This document shows positions 37,955-52,000 of a DNA stretch of 64,000 nucleotides, in pieces (the stretch's first letter is position 1; every line of letters begins with the position of its first letter). Source of the stretch: Myxocyprinus asiaticus (taxonomy: Eukaryota > Chordata > Actinopteri > Cypriniformes > Catostomidae). Location of the stretch: positions 10,984,001 through 11,048,000 of the forward strand of contig NC_059382.1 in NCBI RefSeq assembly GCF_019703515.2. Direction: 5' to 3'. The translations under genes and the position numbers were made by a program. The notes beneath the pieces were generated by a model. The model was not told the origin of the DNA and did no database searches. It saw only the letters and a list, made by a program, of their open reading frames with translations.

Positions 37955-40900
37955 ATGTTCTGTCCTCTGTTTTTTGTGGTTTTAGTTCTTATAGTGGATG
38001 CACAGGAACCTACGTAAGTACTGGAATTATTGACTAGACAGCCATTTAAACGCCCCATAAAACACTTTTTATGTTTGCTAAGTACTTCATCAATGTATTC
38101 AGTTTTTCATCCAGTGTCTGTGCTTTTGTGTTTTTTGCATATATACCCCAGATGTCTTATTTTTGCTCCAAATTTAATTCACGTGGGAGTTGAAGAGACT
38201 GTGAGTGTTCAGCTTCATCAAGCAACTACAGCAACCAGGATGCAGCTGTACTTTGAAGATCAAATCTCTAAAAAAATCGTCTCAGAAGAGAAATTTTTAA
38301 CCCTTAATGAGGACAACGACTATCAGGCTATTGTTAAACTTAAGGCAAGTCTGTGCATTGCAGATTATCAAAGCAAAAAGTGTGCTCTATATTCCTCCAA
38401 ACTCTCACATCATGTTTTCTAATCCATGTAGGTTGACCCTGGCCTGTATGTAAGTGCAAAAATGTCATCTTATGTTCAGCTTGCAGCTAAAAGCAATGTC
38501 TTTGGACATGATACCAAAAAGGCTAACATCTTTTTGTCAACAAGAATGGGGTACATTTTCATCCAAACAGACAAGCCGATCTATAATCCAGGAGAAAAAG
38601 GTAGGGCTATATTGTCTCTCTGTATATTTGAAAGTTACTTGCTTACACTCATTAAAATATACTTCTACTACATTCCATGTTGCCACTGTAGTTTGGTTTA
38701 TCTTCAATTTGTGTATGTTTTTCAGTCAAATATAGAATCTTCACACTAAACAACTTCATGCTACCCATTAGTAATGCGATTCATGTTCAAATAACTGTAA
38801 GTGTCTGGATATTGTGTATGACAAAATGCAAATTATATTAATATTTATAATATTAGGAATGAGAAGGGGAAAAATTAAATAAATGTCTTTTTTTTTTTTT
38901 TTTTTACAGAACTGCAAAGGCTTGATTGTTTACAGCCATATTTTGTTGTCTGAACAAATCCTGGAAAAAAGTATCACTATTCCAGATGTGGAGCTGTAAG
39001 TTTAATACACAGTGTTGAACGCATTGATACATATACAATACACATACCCAGTGCCGGTCCTAGCCTTTTGGGGGCCCTAAGCAAAATTTAGTGTGGGGGC
39101 CCCCGTTAGTATGTTTGTAACACTACTTATAATGTCTTTGACAGTGTGGGGGCCCCCTGGCGGATCGGGGGCCCTAAGCAACTTGCTTAGTTTGACTTTA
39201 GGGAGGATCGGCACTGTATATGCTGTACCATATTTATATGTATTGTATATAGTTTTGTACAATTGACAATTTAAGACAACATTACCATAATTAAAGCATA
39301 GAGGACAGCTATGCTACTACTGAATTGTACTTATAAGTTATGTTTTATTTATCAATATTTTAGCGCAGGTCACTGGAAAATCAGTGCGTCATTCTCAATG
39401 TACCCTGAGTCTAAAACAATGTTGGAATTTGAGATCAAGGAATATGGTAGGTGCTAAAACAATACAGAGATCTGTAATCAACAGTACTTTATAAAGAGAT
39501 AATGTGCTTTCAGTTTTTGTGCATAGTAGAAATATTAGAATGATTAGGTTTACTCCAGTATAAATATCCACAGCAACTGAAATCTGAGTTATCAAATCAG
39601 TCACCTTAGCCCTCAGAAATGGCTTTTCATTCTTTATAGTTTTGCCCTCATTTGAGGTTAAGATTGAGGCACCACAACCATACCATACTTTGAAGAGTGA
39701 GTCCTTTCCATTCAGTATCTCTGCCAGGTATGTATACTATTCTGTCACTTGCTAATACGGGCCACTGTTAGCAGCTCTTCCATGTAACTCATTAGTTCTT
39801 TGTGCCTGCAGATATACTTATGGGAAGGGGGTCAATGGCATAGCAAATATTCGATTTGGACTTATTGATGGAAAGGGTAAAAGGACATATCTTCCAGGAA
39901 TTGAAAAGCAGATGGCAGTAAGTTAATAATTTTAAGTAAAAAAAAAGAAAGAAAAAAAAGTAAAATAAAGAAATAAAGAAAATGTAAAAATAATTATAAT
40001 AATAATAATAATAAAATGAGCACAAAAAAAATATAATAAAAAATATGGTTAAAAAAAAACCTCTATTATATTTTATATATTATATATTATATTTTAAATA
40101 ATAAATGTCAGGATGCCAAAAAAAAAAAAGAAAGAAAAGAAAAGAAACAATATAGGCCCACTTGTCAATATGTGATTTGGGTTATGTGATGTGTGTTGTA
40201 TTCTGTTATATAGGTTGAGGAAGGAACTGCAAAAACAGCTTTAAGGACTGAGGAGTTACAGAACGCATCAGAAAGTAACAGCATAGACCACATAGAGGGA
40301 TATTATCTTTACATTGCTGTCACAGTATTGGAAAAAGCAAGTGAGTCTTCAAAAGTAGAAGAAAAGTAGCATAACAAGTCTTTTCATACACTGAGTATCA
40401 CTTGTACACTTATTATTTTGAGTTTCATCTTTTAAATTACTATCACCAGATGTTCATTTTAAACATTAATGAATGCATGATTGTAAATTCTGTCAAAATG
40501 ACTGTTTGTCTTTTTTAATGCAGGTGGGAATCTGGAGGAAGCAGAGAGTTCTTCTGTAAAGATTGTGACTTCACCTTATGTAATTGATCTGTCGAAGACC
40601 AAGCAATATTTCACCCCAGGTGGCATGTTTTCCATTTTGGTATGTATGTGACCTAAAGCATTTCCGAACTCATTTTGGGAGACTGGGGCACTGTAAGAAC
40701 ACACCAGGTGTATCAAGTGATTTGTGTAGCTCAAATGATAGAGAGCATGGCACTATCAATGCCAAGATCACGGGTTTGATTCCCAGGGAACACACAAACT
40801 GATTAAATGTATATCTTGTATAAAAGCATCTGCCAAATGCATAAATGTAAAGTGATGAATCATCTGCAACAAGTCTATGACTAGCATTCATTTTTTGTTA

Positions 40901-43900
40901 GTGACCACACCTGCACACACAAACAAATTAAAGGCATTGTAATTACTTCTTGCGTTTTTCTACAGGCTACCTCTACGTATCCAGATGGCAACAGAGTCCC
41001 TCACCTGAAATTTAAAGCTACTGTTACAGTGAATATAGAAGGATCAACAGATAAAATTTTGAATGAAGAAGGCTTTGGGAATAACATGGGAGATGTAGTC
41101 ATGTCTTTTCAAGTACCTCTGCTGGCCAGGAATTTATTCATAACGGTACAATTTTATCAGAACCGTATATTTCCATCATAAGCTAACTTCCAAAATAAAG
41201 GCTGTTTTGGAAGTCCAAATGAAGGGGCCAAAATATATAATTACCTAGTTTTAAATCAGCTTCATGTGTTCCTGTGACTCTGAATTAATTGATTAAACTT
41301 CGGCAGGTATTTGCTGAAGGGAGTGACCAGATGGTAATTCGCAGTGATGCAAAGATGACAGTCCAAGCAGTGAAGGATGAAGGAGGCCAATATCTTAGTT
41401 TGGAAGTGGAGCATCAGATCTTACAGCCTGGTCAAGACCTAAAAGCCACATTACGGGACATTACACCACCAAATGCAGCAAAACCCACTTTCATTTATTA
41501 CATGGTAGGAACAGCTTCATTGTACATACATTATATCAATTTACTATTTTAAGATAGTGTTGTATGCTACTTTTGGATGTTGTTTTCAGGTTATCTTTAT
41601 TGCCTTCCAACATTTTTGTGAAATTTATAAATTTTCTTTACAGATTCTGAGTAAGGGAAGAATCCTGCAGATGAGGAGGGTGCAAAGAACTCAAAACACA
41701 ACTATCAGTGTACCTTTCACTGTGGATCTGGTTCCTTCTTTTCGCCTTGTCGCTTACTACTTTATAGACGGTCTTCAAAAAATAGTGGCTGACTCTGTTT
41801 GGGTTGATGTGAAAGATGTCTGCAAAGGGAAGGTACAGCTGAGTTGAATTATCATCTAGCATTATAATAGCTTTTCTTTTCTTCTAAAATTTCATTGTTG
41901 AGCCCATATTAATTTTATTATTTTAGGCTGTTAGAATGTGAAGTTTAGTGTTTTCACTCAAGGCAAAATGAATGTTAATGTCCTTTTGGTGTATAGGTAG
42001 AAATTGTACCATTTCCTGATCTAAAACCTGCAAGCCAGTTTGAGGTGATTGTCAAAACAGATCCCAACAGCAAGGTGGCTCTTGCCGCAGTGGACTCAGC
42101 AGTTTATATTCTGAACAAAAACAAACTGAGCCCTCAAAAGGTAACACATTTCGCAAAATTTTGCCTTTCTTAAAGACCCCATGAAATCAAAATAGGAGGC
42201 TTGTGGCTTTTAGTTAAAAAGACCAGCTTAACCAGCAAGCAATTTCCAGGCTGGCTTAGGCTGGTTTATCATGGTTCGTGCTGGTTTGGTGCTGGTCTAG
42301 GTGGACTAGTAAAGCTGGTTGTCTAGCATTGTCTTTCTGATTAAGCTGGTTAACCCTCTGGGGTCGATGGACGAGCCGATGCGTCCTGCTGGATTTTTTC
42401 CTCATAACAGCAGAAACAACTTAAAATACTCCATCATTTCTGGGCATACATATAAGTGTAAGACATCATTAGAGACTATAAAGGGTCTACTTTTATTTGT
42501 GTACACTCACAATAACAGCAAAACCTTGTGCTTTTGTAAAATAAAGAAAATAAACAGGGTGCGCTTTCAGCCGTCTCTGTCTCCACGAGCATCTTTCTGA
42601 AACGCGTCACAAAAATTAACTGAAACTCCGCGAATATTTAACACTCAAACATGAAACAAATGTCTAAAGAAAGCTTAAAATGTCTACTTTTAAATAAAAC
42701 AATTCAAATTTAAAACAAATATTCTCCTGCAATATAATCTGTATGAAACAAAGCGATGTACAGTTTCTCCTGGCTCAGCTAATTATCCCTAATGTGATCA
42801 CACCCACCAGCAGAGCATGCTTTTCATACGGTAATGTGCTGAGGCGATCAATACAATGCCCCCAACAATGCCTTAAAAAACATCAAGTTCATTCACTTTT
42901 CTACACGTTTGGAAGATGGCACGCTACGCAGGTGAGGAAGCACCTGGAAAGTGACGAAGAGTTCACATTTTCCTCAGTAGAAGAGCGGAAATCCGACGAT
43001 GAACGTTTGAAGAGCGACTTGATCCAGCCAAGGATACAATTTCGGACGAGTAAGTCATTTAGTTTTACTTACATATTAGTTGACATGCCAGGATTCAGAG
43101 TACTGATATTTGAAATATGTCCTAATAGGCAAGTTTTAGTTACATTTAAATGTTGTTTTGGCTAAAGCAGGTATTTAAATTGTATGCTGTATGATATAAA
43201 TATGATATGTAATATGATATAAAAATAATATGAATGTTTAGATTATATTTTAACTAGTGTTTATGCTGCCTCATTATCATCAATGAAACTTGTGCTTGCA
43301 AATATCTGTTTGGGTGTAAATGTGTAAAATGTGCTGTAAATATGCCCATATTAGAAAATCAGCATATTAGAATGATTTCTGAAGGATCATGTGACACTGA
43401 AGACTGCAGTAATGATGATGAAAATTCAGCTTTGATCACAGGAATAAATTACATTTTACAATATATTCAAATAGAAAACAGTTATTTTAAATTGTAAAAA
43501 TATTTCACAATATCACTGTTATTGCTGTATTTTGGATCAAATAAATGCAGCCTTGATGAGCAGAAGAGACTTATTTTAAAAACATTAAAAAATCTTACAG
43601 ATCTAAAAACTTTTAAACGGTAGTGTAGGTCTAAAGTTTTTAAGTCTTTATGTAAAGAAAATGTATAGTCAGATTACTTCTTTTAACTGAAACTTGATTT
43701 TGTGAATAAGCTACAAACAATACATTCAATCATTAAGTCTCCTCACATTCATTCTCTCTCAGGGGAGGGGTCTTTGTCTCCTCAGGTGTGAATCACATCA
43801 ATATTCATGATCATCCACGCCTCCTCGCATATGGCCTTTCTAACACTAAAAGTGACTTACAAAAGTTAAATGACTATATTGTTTTGTATGAATGAGTGAT

Positions 43901-46005
43901 CAGGATGGATTTCACATCATTTTTGTAGCAAAAACTCTAGGCTACAAGATTCAGTTCTCAAAAGTCTTGTGAACAAATGTTTATATGACCTTATTTCAGT
44001 GACTTAAAATTTTAGTTTTTTCAAAAACCACACATAAACATTATTTTCTCAAAAATACAAATGTGTACATACTTGTTGTTCACATATTATTGTAGCCCAG
44101 TTTGTGGTGAATACAGTGTTATCAGACTTTAGCCATTAATATGTTTTTAAGCAACTGAAAAAAGCACAAATGTCAAGGCATGTCAAAATGTCTCCAGGGC
44201 CCAAAATACCCTCAGACCCCAGAGGATTAAGCTAACGCCTGGAGGAGACCAGTGTCAGAAATCAGCTTTTACATTAAAGGGCAAACTTTGCCCAGTGAAT
44301 TTGGATTTTCTGGGGCATTTTTACTTTTATGAGCATAAAAACAATTTGTGTCTTATCCATTTATGTCATGTACTTCAATTTAATCAATTTATTAATACAT
44401 ATGATCAAAGAGAATTTATTACCTCTTACACATAAAATTAAATCAATATCAACTCATATTTAATGGGATATGTAACTAGGACTATAATAGAATATTAAGA
44501 AAAATATAAAGTGTAAAACAAACAAACAAACATAAGAATTCAGTACAGGGGCATTTTTGCTGCATATTTTGAATTTCGGGGGCATTTTTGTCACTTTCGG
44601 TGGCATTTTTGCCTCGAGCCTTCCTTCATTTCTGACCCTGGTGGGGACACCAGCTCAAGCAAGTCATGCAGGACAACCAGAACCAAAAACTCAACATAAG
44701 CTGGTGACCGTCAATGCTGGTCTTTCTGCAGGGATGCTAGTATCCTCCTAAAAGATGCTTTTGTCAACTTTTAGGAGTGTACTTGTTTTTCTCTTCACGT
44801 AATCCCCACCTACATCTTAATAGAAAAAGCAAGTAGCATGATTTCCGGTTGTAACATAAGATAAAGGCTACTGGCTATTTTAAAAAAGGATGAGCCCTTC
44901 AATATGTCTCACCCCAACTTCCTGAATCCTGAAAGAAATATTTCAACAGACGAGAGTAAACTGCAGTCAATACATTTCATGGGGTCTTGAAAGTGCCCTG
45001 TACCTTTTCAGTGCAAGTATGACTGCAGATAATGGAAATCATGTGGCCTCACCCACAGATGTTTGAGTACATGAACTCCTATGACCTGGCCTGCTCTATA
45101 GGTGGAGGAGAGGACCCCAGTTCTGTTCTGCAGAGAGCTGGGCTTACTTTCATTTGTAACTGTGCTCTGGAAACTCCTATAGTTGGTGGTAAATCCCTGC
45201 TGCCATCCTGTTTTGTGCACAGTTCAAAAACCATGCAAGTTTGTTGCAATAAACCATATTTCTTTCAAAGAACTTGATACATTTATGTGATCCATCGTTT
45301 TGTTTTTAACTTTTTCTCAGCACATAAGTGTAACACCCCTAGACCTCGCAACAGGAGAGCAACAGACTATATTGCACAATACAATGCACTGGGTAAGTTG
45401 CTAAATAACTTTCTGACTAGCTTTGATTATTGCTTTGAATGTTGTTTTTAATGTATGACAATTGATGATACCATATCCACAGTCAGCAGCTTCAAGGACA
45501 AGGACAGAAAGTGCTGTTTTGATGGGGTAAGACCAAGCGGAATGCAGATGTCCTGTGATGAACGTTTGAAAAAAGTGCAACAATCCCAGAGCTGTCGTAA
45601 TGCTTTTAAAAAATGTTGCGAAGCTGCGAATCTGAGGAGGAAGAGAGATAGATTGAATAGGCGGAAAACCAGCCTTGGAAGAGGTACAATTTTCTTGCAT
45701 AACTTCTCGGAAGGGTTTTCTTGGCTTTTAGCCAGATTGATTGCACAATTCTAAAGTAAATTCAAGCAAGTCAGTGAACAGTTAAGTGTTAGTCTAACTT
45801 TATATGGATAATCTATAAATAATTAATTATTAAATTACTTGTTCAGATTTTTGCCTGCTAAGAGTTTAATCTATACTTAATTAAGCCTAGACTCAAGAAG
45901 CAGATTGAAGTGCTACTTTATATACAATGGATATAAAAGATAATTTAATATATACTGTAATTATACAATATACTGTATATTACAACAGAGCAATAAATAT
46001 TATGG

Positions 46006-46062
<57 letters not shown>

Positions 46063-49000
46063 GTAGTCACTGACAACATTGTGGAGGAAACTGTGATTAA
46101 TGTGGATGCTATCTACCTACGTAGTTATTTCCCACAGTCATGGATGTGGACACTCACAGAATCAGATAACTCTGGCGATGTCAGGTAACTTAATCACCAT
46201 ATTGTTTTTTTTTACATTATGGCAATATTTTAATTTTATGACAATGAATTAGATAATAAATATACATTTAGCCATAATAGTAATCTAATAGTGATAGTTA
46301 ATGGTGATTTTCTACTAAAATAATTTCATGAATGGTGAAAAAATATGCAAAACAGTTCAAGCTTGGTATGGGTACATAACACAATGCAGCGAACATGAGG
46401 AAAAAGTAAACTGAATGAAGAACCTATAGGTCAAAACTAGTTGTTAAATACATTTTTTAATAATTATATCTGTGTGAAAATATTTACAACGTTTTCTCAT
46501 GGAAATATTTTTTTGGTCCTTTATAAACTACGTAGGCATCGTGCAATTGCTCCTGATTCCATAACTACCTGGTTGGTCCACGCTGTGAGCATTTCTGCCA
46601 CCAAAGGTTGACCATCTCAAATCTGCCTTGATTTTCAGTATTTTGGCCATTGCTTTGTTGTTTAAATGCTGATCACTTTTCACCTGCCATTTATTTTTTC
46701 CAGGATTCTGCATTGCAGAGCCAAAGCCCCTAAAGGTCTTCCAGGATTTTTTTGTTTCTGTCAACCTCCCTTACTCTGTTAAGAGAAATGAGCAACTCCA
46801 GGTTAAAGCCGTGGTGTACAATTATAAACCAGAGAGTTTGAAGGTAAATTATTAGTCTGTGTGGTCGCTCCCTCACCCAAATTAAGTTTACTTATTTAAG
46901 GACCTGGGTAGTTAATATGAAATACTTTTGAGATGTTGACATGACTTGCGGTGTAATATGCGATATTTACAGTAATTTAAAATGATTTTAAACAGCATTT
47001 TGCTAATTCTTTTATGGGTCATTAACCCAAGGTGATACAAATTTTATATATAAAAAAAAAAAATCTAGTGTAAAACACACATATCAAGATTGAAGAAATT
47101 TTATCTTTGTGTCCAATTTGGTTTCATAAATTTTTAAACACATTTAGCATTTTCTACAAATAATGGATTTAATGACTTTAAAATATGTCATGAAGCAAAA
47201 GGTATTTAAATACTTATCTTGCACCTTATACTGTACATGAGGGTGTACACAACATAATTATTAATTTAAAAAAGTTCCAAACATATTTTTCACTAATATC
47301 ATGATCTTTATTCTCCGCGATCCACACACAACTTACCACACGACCACAAGGAGGTTATCCCATGTGACTCTACCCTCCCTAGCAACCGGACCAATTTCGT
47401 TGCTTAGGAGACCTAGCTGAAGTCACTGAGCACACCCTGGATTTGAACTCGTGACTCCAGGGGTGGTAGTCAGTGTCAATACTCGTTGAGCTACCCAGGC
47501 CCCCGCATGCAGCTTTTATTGATTAAAAAAAGTTGCGTCAACTTTCCACTTGTTCTCTCAAACCACTAACTATGACATGTACCTGCAAAACATCAATGGT
47601 GAATGGCAAAGAGTGACAAACAGTAAAGAAATAGCTTGTATCAGTGTATCATTTAGCAAAAATCTTGTTCCAATTGAAAGGTTGTAATTGTATTATTAAT
47701 ATTGTGTGTATTAGGTGATAGTGATGATGGATAAAGCAGAAGGCTTGTGCACTGCTGGTGGGGATAAGGTGGAGCAAGAGGTCACAGTTCCAGGTAACTC
47801 AGCACTGTCCGTATATTTCACCGTGGTGCCGCTTGTTATTGGAAATATCCCCATTACTGTGCTGGCTTACGCCTCATCTACTGCACAGGACAGAGTGCAA
47901 AAGGAACTCCGTGTGGAGGTAAAGTGTTTGAAGGGACATTCAGGTTCTGCTGTGCTTCAATGTCGCATACAATACCTGAGATACTGAGGCTCTATAATTG
48001 GCTAAAACATCACTACAATGAACTGGAAACTGTCATATCTGTTTGTAATCCTTCTCGTTTAGGGGGAAGGGGAAATTGTGTCTATTGACAAGGAATTCAA
48101 CATTGATCCAAAAAGTAACAATCCAATATACAATATAATCAATAATTCCATACTTAGGTAAATGATTTCTGCAATAAACGCTTTTGTCTTCTTTTGTTGT
48201 CTAATTCTCAGGAAGGAAATTAGAGATTGATATTCCAGCCCCGACTGATGAGGTCCCAGCTGGGCTGGACTCAAGCATCTCTGTGAGTTTTAAAGGTGAG
48301 GGCAGACTTAAAAAGTGCAGACACCTAAACAGCGTATGAAAGCAAAAAAACTCTGAACTGCATCCAAGCTATAAAGTGTATTAATTCATATTTAGATACA
48401 GGGCACAACGTCAAGTTAAACAAGTGCTGGAGCACTCCATTCAATGCATAAGTATAATGCCTCAAGTCTCTGGTACAGACGCCTTGAGGTCTTGCAAGTT
48501 GCAACTTTACCCTTGTGGATCCTCTTCAGCTCTTTCCTTGGCTGCAATGTTCAGCTTGGTCTCAGGGTGTTAGCATAGCCTGTGCTTAAATGGTTAGTTC
48601 ACCCAAAAATGAGAATTCTCTCATCATTTAGTCACCCTCATGATATACCAGGTGTGTATGACTTTCTTTCTTGAGCAGAACACATCTGAAGAAAAATATC
48701 TTTGCTCAGTAGGTCCTTAAAATGCAAGTGGATGTGGATCAGACCTTTGAAGCTCTAAAAATTACAGACAGTCAGCATAAACTTCATCCATACAAATTCA
48801 GTGGTTAAATTAATGACTTCCAAAGTGATACGATCACTTTTGGTATGAAAATGTTGATATTTAAGTGCTTTTTACCTAGTATTCGCGTGACATTGTCACG
48901 TTGGCATGTTGACGCGAGAACTGTCACATGTGCGGCACACCCGGAAGCAGGGCCATTACATCCATAACTTGCCAATGCAAATTCATCACACGAGAGACCA

Positions 49001-52000
49001 CGTGAACTCAGTCCTCTCGTGAATGCGTATACTGCTGCTGACCAGAAGTGATGATTTATAGTTAAAAAGTACTTTAATATTTATCTTTTTTCGCAGCAGA
49101 AGTGAATGTATCACTTTAGAAAACATTAATTTAACTGCTGGAGTCGTATGGATGATGTTTATGCTGACTGTCTGTGAGTTTTGGAGCTTCAAATGTCTGA
49201 TCATCATCCACTTGCATTTTAAGGACCTACTGAGCTGAGATATTTTTCCTATTTTTTTTTTTTTCAAATGTGTTCTGCTGAAGAAAGAAACTCATACACA
49301 CCTGGGATGGCATGTGGGTGAGTAAATTATGAGAGGACTTTCAATTTTGGGTGAACTATCCCTTTAAGAATTTCATTTTAGTGGCGCCTGAACCACTGAG
49401 CGGTTTACAGCAGATAATAAATCTGTTATTTTTCCAGGTGGGGTGATGGGTGAGTCGGTAGAAAACTGTCTAAACCTGGAGGGTGTTGACAGACTCATTC
49501 AGCTGCCCACGGGCTGTGCAGAACAGACTATGGTGAAGATGTCTCCTGCTATTCATGCCATTAGGTACCTTGATGCCACCAACCAATGGATTTCACTGAA
49601 AGCTGAACGTAGAGATGAGGCCCATTCCATGATCCAAACTGGTGGGTATGCTCATTAGGAATTTATCCATGAAAGAGGGATGTGTCAAATGATAAATGTA
49701 TTTATTGTAAGTTACTTTTATTTTTATGTTAGGGAACAATTAGTGAAATGACAGATACATTGATAACAGTAGTCTAGACTCTAATAGTCAGTTGATTAAA
49801 AGGTACTTTTGTACTTAAGCTTTACTTCTACTATAAGAATAAACTGTATTTAATTCCCCTGATATTCTAGATATTCTGTGAGCAGTGAAAAGCTGGGTGT
49901 TCACAGACCCATTTTCTACCAGTCATTTCAAAACACAAGTAGATAAGCCAAAAGTGTAACATGATCAAGCCTTCAAAGAGAGAAGGAAAAGAGCTAGTGG
50001 GCCCACAATATTCAAAATGTTCTTAGTATACACATATCTGACAAATGTTAGGATGTTGAAACATACTGCAACATTGCATATTTTTCAGCTACATACATCT
50101 TAGTTTCAAATGTTTTGGTTTTTTTTACCAGGTTACAACAAAGTCCTCACATACAAGAAAGAGGATGGCTCTTATGGAGCATTTCTGAGGACTCCCAGCA
50201 GTATTTGGTAAGTTTCTGTTCCTGTAGTTCAGCTGGTAGAGCATGGCACTAGCAATGCCAAGATCATGGGTTCGATCCCTAGTGGACGCATGCTGTTAAT
50301 ATCTATACCTTGAATGTACTGTAAGTCGCTTTGGATATAAGCATCTGTCAAATGCAAGTATACGTTTCATTTTTGTGTATTTATAACAAGAAGCAACCCA
50401 CAAATAATTATAATTAAAAATCTATTTTAAATAAATTAATGCAAAGTGTTTGGTCGACCTCCATCCAAATTTTCCTAGGCTTACTGCATTTATCGCCAAG
50501 GAGCTGACAGAGTCTCGGAACATTATTGATGTGAGAGACTCTTACATTCAGGAAGCCATGTCTTATCTGATCTCCAAACAGAAGAGCAATGGTGCATGGG
50601 ATGATCCCAATGCCCTCTATGACAGACGAATGAAGGTACAGCTAAAGGGATTAAAGGGATAGTTCACCCCAAAATAAAAAAAAATTCTGTCACCATTTAC
50701 TCACCCTTATGTTGTTTCACACCCATATGACTTACTTTCCTCTGTGGAATACAAGAGGAGAGAATGTAAGGTAGAATGTTAGCCTCAGACCTCATTCACT
50801 TTTAGTGTTCCATATTTACGCACATTGAAAATGAATGGGGAGTGAGGCCAAAATTCATGCCCGACATCTCTTTTTGTGTTCCACAGAAGAAAGAAAGTCA
50901 TATAGGTTTTATTACAGTAGAGTAAATGGTGACAGAATTTCCATTTTGGGTGAACTATTATTATTATTTTAATGTACCTTAAGTATGGTTAGTAATTGGT
51001 AACATTGATTGAAAAATTGTCATCCTTAGGGAGGAGTTGGACTGGCGGAAGATGATGTGCCCTTAACTGCCTTTATCCTTATATCAATGAATCATGCTTT
51101 GAATGTGTATGAGCTGGGAACAGATACAGAACTGGTAATGATTGAACTCAAGGAACAGAATATTTCATCTATTTAGTTCATGGACTGTATAGACAGACCA
51201 GTACTAATGTATTGTTAATATGTATTCTATTCTATTCTATTCTAGAGAATGGCAATGGAAAAAGCAAGGTCATATCTAGAGGGGAAGGTGGATGCCTTGC
51301 AGAGTCCCTATTCGAGTGCCATCACAGCATACGCCTTGTCCTTGCATAAACCTTTAACTGATGGAGCCCGACGAGCCCAGCAAAAGCTTAAAGGGAATGC
51401 TAATTGTGACAGCAGTTAGTATTGAAGTTTATATACAGTATCTAAACTCACATCATAAATTTCACTTTCACATTTTCATTTGAGCTAAACATGACCCATT
51501 AACGCCTTTTAAAACTAAGAAATCTGTTGTGGCAGCAAAGGGAGGACCAACTCCTTATTAATGCCAATGGATTTCAAATTAGAATAGGTGTTTGTGTGTC
51601 CACACTGTGTGGCGATGTAGTGCAGAATTAGACAGGTCTCTTCGGTATGTGAGAAAAAGAAAAAAAAAAAGTGTGGTCACAAATAATTGCTTTAAGGAAT
51701 ATTCCAGCATCAAAACAAGTGTGGCATGAACTTGATTACCACAAAAAAATAATTTCGACTTGTCCCTCCTTTTCTTTGAGAAAAAAAAAAAAAAAAGCAA
51801 AAATCAAGGTTCCAGCGAGACACTTACAATGCAGGTGAATGGGACCAATTTTTAGAGGCTTTTAAGGCCAAAATGTGAAGCTTATAATTTTATAAAAGCA
51901 CTTACATTAGTTATTCTGTTAAAGTTTGTGTATTATTTGAGCTGTAAAATCACCTTTTTAGGGTATAAGTGTTTACAGCGTTGCGTCATTATGGTAACAA

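Noticed and set aside
40722..40800. Possible tRNA gene
   Set aside because: Pol III boxes are present, but the stems do not pair and a SINE body follows. The same holds for 50220-50360, 33438-33602 and 47312-47506.
42743..43165. 140-codon open frame in C4 intron 14 as an independent gene
   Set aside because: It lies inside the TTAA-bounded piggyBac-type element. Only a short acidic stretch resembles a transposase N-terminus, and the catalytic domain is missing.
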